Positions 47,319 through 64,000 of a DNA stretch of 64,000 nt are shown one piece after another. Under the pieces are notes generated by a model that made no database searches, was not told where the DNA came from, and saw only the letters and a list, made by a program, of their open reading frames with translations. Each line of letters starts with the position of its first letter. Within the stretch, counting starts at the first letter, position 1. The stretch is from Ophiodon elongatus (taxonomy: Eukaryota > Chordata > Actinopteri > Perciformes > Hexagrammidae): positions 2,241,996 to 2,305,995 of the forward strand of contig JACSYO010002166.1 of NCBI GenBank assembly GCA_016806645.1, written 5' to 3'. Both the position numbers and the translations under genes were made by a program.

Positions 47319-48085
47319 GTGCAGGGAAACACATGTCTCCACTTCACTCCGGGCAAGAGGACAAGAGGGGCAGAAAGGGTGGGATAGGTATTTGGGAGAG
47401 AAGGAGAAGGAGAAGAAGAAGGAGGAGGAGGGTTTCAAGAAGAAAAGACAGAAAAAGTGGACTGTTTCCTCGAAGAGTGGGGATCAACAGTGGTGCATGA
47501 GCAAGAAAACCAAGACTCTTTTTTTTGGCCCCTGGACAGACAAATCAACACACCAAAGCAGAAGCCAGGATTGGAAATTGAAAGCAACCGGCTTTGTATA
47601 CCCTCCTCCAAAAACCTGGGATCCCCTATAGGTAGAAGTAGAAACATTGGTACATTGTTGTTTTTATTTTCCTTTTTTTGTGTTGCATTCCAAGCCTACT
47701 TTATGTGGGTTAAACTCCACAGCCAACCAGAATCCTCTCTACACCAAGTCTCACATCATCTCACATAATTATCCCTGTATAATTTCCCCCATCTAATCTG
47801 ATTTCTAATGATCTGGAGACTGTTGCAACTTTTTACGAATGTGTACATATCTGCTGTGGGTATGTAAGGTGTGAGTCAATTTGGATGTTGGTATTTTTTC
47901 TGAATGGGAGTTTGGGTTTTCTTAGGTATAATCAGAACTCTATACTAGAGTTAATTGTAAATGTTTGTAGGGATTGTGTTATTTCTACAGACAATGTGCT
48001 GTGAGTTTCATAAACTCTTAATTATAAAGTTTGCTTTGTATGTATGTTCTTATGTAATGAAATAAAAAGAAAAAAGATGTGAAAC
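47319..48085 (+). other. id3: id3 3'UTR terminal exon
   Basis: Noncoding sequence from the acceptor at 47318 to just past a polyadenylation signal. It begins purine-rich (AGAAGGAGAAGG type, 47398-47455) and becomes AU-rich. TGTACATA at 47842-47849 is a perfect Pumilio element (UGUANAUA). AU-rich 3'UTRs with short half-life are typical for Id mRNAs. Confidence 0.65.
48061..48066 (+). terminator. id3: id3 polyadenylation signal AATAAA
   Basis: AATAAA at 48061-48066, followed within about 30 bases by a GT-rich stretch (CCTTTGTGGTA) that fits a downstream element. It ends an AU-rich 3'UTR of ordinary length. Confidence 0.7.
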
Positions 48086-49029
48086 AAATTGGCCTTTGTG
48101 GTATACATTTATGAAATAACAAATGAGTGAAAACTAGATGTGTTCTTCAGAAAATGAAGCTGACGTGACTTTGTCTTTGGATGACAATGAAATGCTGATA
48201 TAACAGGATGTGTTTAGATGAAGCTTGAGGTTAAGTGGTTGGAAATCAGACTGAGGGAGTTTCCTTAAAGTGCATTTAATTTTCCAAAGAATGAGTTACC
48301 ACTAGTTTACAGCAGTTGAACTTCCTTCATGGTGTAAAGAGAGGATGTTACGTGATCAGAAATCGATCATTCATAAATCTTTAAAGCGTTGAACATTCAT
48401 AACATCAGATCAACATGTGCATAAATGTGTTGCCTTGACCTTGGAAGCTGAAGAGCATCCCCTATAAAGTGGCATTTATTCAACTCTTCCAATAAGAATA
48501 CTTTTGTAAGACCTTTTTATATGCCTATGATGTGACAACTTCACTTATGTTATATCAATTAGCCCGACAGATTACAACTGTCTAAATTCATGTTACTGTA
48601 CTTAGCTGGTCTCAAAAGCTGACCAAACTACTTTCCCCAGTGGAGTCATCTGGAATTTCAGCCATTAAATGTTGGCACATAGTACCAGAGCCTCATCTGG
48701 ATCATTAGCAACAATAAAGAATCTTATTTACTGTCTTCCCAAAAGAGACAAGCAACAAAACAATCAGACTCCACGATATGTTGAGTTGCATAAATTGACC
48801 TAGTTCTAACCTTCATACTGCGAATAATAAGGTTGCAACTCCATCTAGTGGTAAAAATGTGTTATTGGCTCGAAATGTTCAAGCTAGTGGAGCACTTAAA
48901 ACACATTGTACATGTTATGGAGACTTTTAGGAAATAAACTACAAAGCAATTTTCAATAAATATTACGTTTGTGATTTTTTTTTTTTTTTAAATCCATTTA
49001 TTTATTTATTAAGACTCGTTTGTAATTTT

Positions 49030-49370
49030 AATCTTACGACTTTACTTACACCTGTACTATATATGCTCTTAAAACCTTAACATAGTCATAATACTACTAC
49101 ACTATTTATACTTCTGCACTATATACTTTGGCTACTTGCTGCATACAATGTAGCATATTCATTTCACACTGCTCAAACTATATCTAGTATCTTCATATCT
49201 ACCCCTTACTGTTTATTATTATGTATTATTTATAATACCAATATAGTATGTGCATTACTCTAGTCATTACTGCTTTTTGCACTTCTTGTTCGATTCGAAA
49301 CTACGTTTCATTGTCTCAGTACTTGTAGTCTGTGCAATGACTACATAGATGAGTCATCTAATTTTAGGTG
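49030..49370 (+). mobile_element. Degenerate LINE 3' tail (teleost L2/Rex1-like)
   Basis: The segment ends with a decayed version of the tail I recognise from abundant teleost non-LTR elements: TTTTTGCACTTCTTG, GTTTCATTGTCTCAGTACTT, CTGTGCAATGAC and a final ATCTAATT-like end. No reverse transcriptase frame remains. The clade name is a guess; that it is a LINE tail is moderately sure. Confidence 0.55.
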
Positions 49371-50615
49371 TGTAGTTAGATCAGGTGTTGTTCTCATTTG
49401 CATTATGCTGTAAGGCATTAACGTTATTCATACCTCAAGTATGCAAATCAGGGGAACCAATACACCATGAACACCTTGATTTACATAACAATTTAAAAAA
49501 TGGCCGAAAAAAATTGGCACAGAGTAGAATCAACACCTAACTGACCTCCATAACTTTTATAAAGGAAGTATTATGTGAGAGAGCATTAGACACTGGTCCG
49601 TGATATTTGATCTGCTTCATACACTTTTGTTAGAATATTTGGAGGTATTGACCATTTATGTGTTTTTAATTGAAAGAAACGATGATAAACCAGAAACAAT
49701 TCTCAGGAATTTCAGTACTGAAGACCAGATCCCAGTTCACACCACCAGATGGGGGTGTTGGATTAGGATGCAACAACTAGTGTCCTCCTGACCTCCCAGG
49801 GATTTAAGCACTTTGAACACACGATAAGCTTGTTGCTTTGGAACTTCTGCAGGTCAAGGGTTGCTTTGACATAGAAATGAAACGCTTTGACCTTGTAACA
49901 CACCCAGATTGGTTCAATATAAGAGAGAGATCACTGAGTATGAAGTGAAAAAACAAAACAACTCCAGCCTAGTTGCAATCCATGTAACTCATCAGTCACT
50001 TGAACTACATACAACCAAGCGGGGTCATGTTATTGCATCGGTCAAACACAAGCCCATCATTGTTGTTTTTTATGTTGATGTGATAGCACTTTGTTTGTCT
50101 GGCCCCAGTGAGCCCCTAGTGTGGGGCTTTTCACACCATACTCACAATGCCTTTAAACACACATGACACATTAACTAAACATTAAACTTGATGGAGTTTA
50201 GAAAACAGTTGTATTCCATGACAAGTAATATTATAGAAATAATAACGATATCATGGCTTACGTATACAGTATGGTGTCCCCAAATGTTATCAGTCAATTC
50301 ATTTTAGCCCAATGTATTGTTGGGCTTTGCAGTCTAATTAGCCCAAGCTCTCTGGGGAAAAAGTTCCCTCATCATTTTATTAATATTTTTACAATTTAGG
50401 CCACATTAGATTACAAAAAGGGATGACAAAATCTGAACAACCATGACTGTGGACATTGCAGCATCTCTAATGCATTGTACTAGATATTGTAGTTTCATAT
50501 GAAAGCGGAAGGAACGGAGGGTGGAGGCGATTTAAGTTGCAGTAAGTGGATTTACAATTACAATTCTGTCAGTATTTCCAGTCTCTAACATCTGTTTAAT
50601 GTTGCAATATCATGT

Positions 50616-50660
50616 GATATTCACCGCAAATGTGTCACCCACAAGACAATTAAGAATGAT
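50616..50660 (+). repeat. Dispersed-repeat fragment, copy B
   Basis: Counterpart of 40656-40700, about 10 kb away. Family not identified. Confidence 0.4.
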
Positions 50661-51704
50661 CTTATCTAATCCAGTTTATTAAGTAAGCAACTGTGTCAGC
50701 TTTTCCCCCTCAGCCAGGATCCTTTATATATATATATATTATATAAAGTAATTTGGTGCTATATCGACTAAATAAAGCATAACTAATTTAACTTGCTTTC
50801 AGAACATTATTTGATTGGAATTATTTGAAACTATGATGACGTTTAGTTCAAAACGAAGCATGACAATAGGACTTGCTTTGGATGGGAGTCTGCTTTGCCT
50901 TGGCCAATAGGGGTCAAGTCATATGGCTTGGGTCTATAGCTGTGTGTGGGGGAGGGGTTGTTTTCTTTCAATATCTCCTCTGAGCCAATAAGCAAGAGTG
51001 GTACTGAATGAATCCAATTATTATCTACAAACCAGCCCCAGCAACACCTTGCACCAGGCCACTAAACTTTCATCAAGTGAATATATATAGGTTTCCATGT
51101 GCAATGAAAGGGCTCCTTTCTGATTATAGAAATTACCCATGAAAATAATTTTCATACACAGTAACATATTATTTATCATCCAACATTTCCCTTTTATTTA
51201 AATTGGAGTGTCTCTGAATGTAACAGATGTGGATAGATTAAGACAGGTCCCCACTATTTGAAATATATATGCACTGTATCTGATTGCCCCACTTCTTCAG
51301 AGAGGCTAGACCACATACATATTTTTAAATGTATATCAAGTTACATTTTCAGATATCACAGCGAAATTTTTAAATAGGAAATTCTAAATCTTTTGTACAC
51401 AATACTCCTGTAATTTCTCATATTGTACATTGAATTGAAGCTTAATATGATGCAAGATATGAGTAAATTATGGGTCAATGCGTATGATGGCCTGTGATAA
51501 CCACAGAATGTTCTGTAACAACAAAGTAACAACCATCTTCTTATGTATAATACTGTCTGATTACATAGACTGGACTCATTCAATTCAAAATAATAAGTGG
51601 CCATTGTCTCCAACTCCAGACTGGTAGATAAAAGAACGCTATGTCTCGAAATGACGCCACTGTCCCTTTAAGGAGACCAGCCTCATCCGCGAACAACTGT
51701 TTTA

Positions 51705-51810
51705 TGTAAATCCGACAAGCCGAACGTGCCGTGAGCCAATCAGAGGCGAGTTCTAACCGCGGGAGATCCAAATTTCGCGGGACGAAGTTTGGCGCTAAAA
51801 TAGCTGTTCT
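51705..51810 (+). promoter_or_regulatory. e2f2: e2f2 promoter with E2F sites and a CCAAT box
   Basis: A TATA-less GC-rich segment contains CCAAT at 51736-51740, TTTCGCGGG at 51773-51781 (core CGCGAAA on the other strand, 7 of 8 to the E2F consensus) and TTTGGCGC at 51788-51795 (a perfect TTTSSCGC site), embedded in TTTGGCGCTAAAA. The two E2F sites start 15 bp apart. Mammalian E2F1 and E2F2 promoters are themselves E2F-controlled, so positive feedback at G1/S and RB-family repression in G0 are expected. Confidence 0.8.
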
Positions 51811-52379
51811 TCCTCAGCTCTTGTCCTGTTGTATGGAGAGCGGAACTCTGAGGTGAACGGACAAGAGTCACAGACCGGCTCGGATTCTGCATCACAGGGA
51901 GGCACTACAACCTGTTTATCTCACGGAGGAACCTGATCTCAATGAGACGTGCAAACCTTCCGGTACCGGACTTTAACATACTGTATGTTTTAAATATTTT
52001 ATTTATTTAACCAGCAGTTTTTTTGTAACCTGTAGGGCAAGCTTCCCCTGCACTTTGTTACCGGACAAAGGATAACAACACCGACTAGTCTGCTGTAATT
52101 TACTGACGAATATTATTAGAAAATACAGCTGAATTGTCTGTTCATCCCATGCATTTTGCATTTAATAGATGAATTTCAGCTGTATGAGTTGCTCCTGACT
52201 TTTTTTTGTTTGTTTTTGTTTACGAAAGTTAAGTAATATTCGCAGGGCAGAGACATATATTCATACAAAGCCTATTGCAGCAGCAACTTGCGACAACAGG
52301 GATCGACTAAGCGGAGCATTGATCGGTGTGCTTAGCGAGCAGCTTGACCAATCCGGTTAAATTTAGTTTACTCAGGAAA
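51811..52379 (+). other. e2f2: e2f2 5' leader region
   Basis: About 550 bases between the E2F sites and the start codon, with several upstream ATGs (for example near 51833, 51940 and 51981) and stop codons in all frames. The exact transcription start and any 5'UTR intron cannot be read from the sequence. The coding frame has a TGA at 52320-52322 and no in-frame ATG between it and 52380, which fixes the start. Confidence 0.55.
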
Positions 52380-62868
<10,489 letters not shown>

Positions 62869-63975
62869 GGTGTAAGTGACGTAGGCAGGAGGAAATTTGG
62901 GGAGATTAAGGGGGGGACATATTTAATTTAATGCCATCTTGAGGTAGGAAATTATACACTATAAAGCCATAACTCTTTGTTTTTACCATGCCTGTTTTAA
63001 TGTTAATGATTCCAAAGGAGGAGTTAGCCCCCCCCTCCCCCCCGCCCCCCCCATGTTTATTTTAACAAAGTAAAAATCCTTTGTACATAAAACAGATGGG
63101 ACTAGGAGGTTGGGTGAGATTGACACACGTGTAATCTCCAACCATTAGGAAACGCTGTTTAAAAAGCAGGCACTATTTTAGATCATTCACTTTTTTTCAG
63201 ATTGCGCTACAAACACAAAACAGGTAATAACTCTTACAAACACAGTAGTTATTGTGCATATCACATCCCCGGGGCAACATAATCTGTTGCAGTCGGTTCA
63301 GTGTGACAACTCAGGAATTGTTTTCTTCCTTGTTTCCAAAGTCTAAATATTTTGTGCCAGTCTTTGGCCCGTAGGGGGCAGCCTTGTATTATGTCAGCTT
63401 TAACTGCCGTGCAGCTTTACAGGATTCAATCACTGGAATTATCTTAAGCTAAAGCCATCAAGAACTATACACAGGGTGTGTTTTTAAGAGTCTACCTATC
63501 TTCAACACTGACCAAATGAAGCTGTGAATAATACTGGTCCTTGTAGATCCACAAGCATCTACAGCTTCAGTACAGTATCGTGTGAAATCTGATTTTGAGC
63601 TCATGTTTTTTGCTCATGTTGCTTCTGTCTGATGAGGTTTGCTCTTTCCTGCCTTGAGCTTTATGTCGGGCCTCGTACCTGTTTGGTGCTGCGTTGTGTG
63701 CCAAAATTTGAAAGGCAGCTTCTGACACTCAAAAGTGGACCCAGATCCAGAGTTAATGACTCCTAATAAGTACTTTGTTAACACATCCAATCTCTGACTG
63801 AGCAAGAGAGTCACACTCAGTCTAGTTGGTTTGGCAGCTTTATTTTAAATCCAGGTGCTCCTCTATGGATAAGAGTTTGCTGATTTTGATTTGAATTTTT
63901 TTGATTCAGTGGTGTGAAACTACGATTGTATTTCTGAGGAAATAACCAAAATAAATGAAATGCAGCATCTGTGTT
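62869..63975 (+). other. e2f2: e2f2 3'UTR
   Basis: Sequence after the stop runs to a polyadenylation signal near the window edge. It contains a poly-C tract at 63028-63052, interrupted by single T and G, and a perfect Pumilio element TGTACATA at 63082-63089. No other gene is seen here. Confidence 0.65.
63950..63955 (+). terminator. e2f2: e2f2 polyadenylation signal AATAAA
   Basis: AATAAA at 63950-63955, with a TGTGTTGCAGATGTGGTGG GT-rich stretch 15-35 bases on, as expected for a cleavage site near 63970-63980. It is the most plausible end of the e2f2 transcript inside the window. Confidence 0.65.
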
Positions 63976-64000
63976 GCAGATGTGGTGGAATAGGTTTTAA

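Larger units (their letters stand above)
48086..51700. other. Intergenic region id3 to e2f2 (3.6 kb)
   Basis: AT-rich sequence with no gene recognised. It contains a LINE 3' tail at about 49030-49370, a dispersed-repeat fragment at 50616-50660, a TA run near 50725-50745, and the start of the e2f2 upstream region. Confidence 0.55.

Overview
The window is vertebrate nuclear DNA, almost certainly from a ray-finned (teleost) fish and probably a percomorph. Coding sequence is a small fraction of the 64 kb and is split into GT-AG exons. (CA/GT)n microsatellites are very dense. Several interspersed repeats look like families I know from teleost genomes. There are no operons, CRISPR arrays, rRNA or tRNA genes, or phage or viral genes that I can support.

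Three protein-coding genes, all on the + strand, carry nearly all recognisable coding sequence. (1) 1-23.5 kb: the 3' half of msra (peptide-methionine (S)-S-oxide reductase A). Three coding exons lie at 1853-1957, 12869-12975 and 23056-23229, separated by introns of about 10.9 and 10.1 kb. The catalytic-cysteine exon is upstream of the window. The predicted protein ends in Lys-Asp-Glu-Leu, the canonical ER-retrieval tetrapeptide. (2) 44.7-48.1 kb: a complete id3 gene (inhibitor of DNA binding, HLH) with a TATA/CCAAT promoter, two coding exons, a 3'UTR exon and an upstream BMP/SMAD-type response element. (3) 51.7 kb to the right edge: a complete e2f2 coding region of seven exons (449 codons), with E2F sites in its own promoter and an AT-AC (U12-type) fourth intron that contains a perfect triple 19-bp repeat.

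The id3-e2f2 pair, in the same order and orientation, matches the human 1p36 arrangement and supports both identifications. Human MSRA is on a different chromosome (8p23), so the msra-id3 linkage is a lineage difference. The roughly 21 kb between msra and id3 holds no recognisable exon and is the natural place for id3 regulatory DNA. id3 (a BMP-responsive brake on differentiation) and e2f2 (a G1/S activator) both act in proliferating progenitors, but nothing here shows direct co-regulation.

The rest is intron and intergenic sequence with dispersed repeats. These include a complete non-autonomous hAT-like element with a perfect 8-bp target-site duplication in e2f2 intron 2, a LINE 3' tail, several old teleost interspersed repeats, and long simple repeats, some in inverted pairs. 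I found no wholly new multi-gene system. The observations most worth following are the KDEL-ended MsrA, the U12 intron with its minisatellite, the id3 BMP element, E2F autoregulation, a perfect 16-bp hairpin in msra, and a 79-bp sequence duplicated 24 kb apart.
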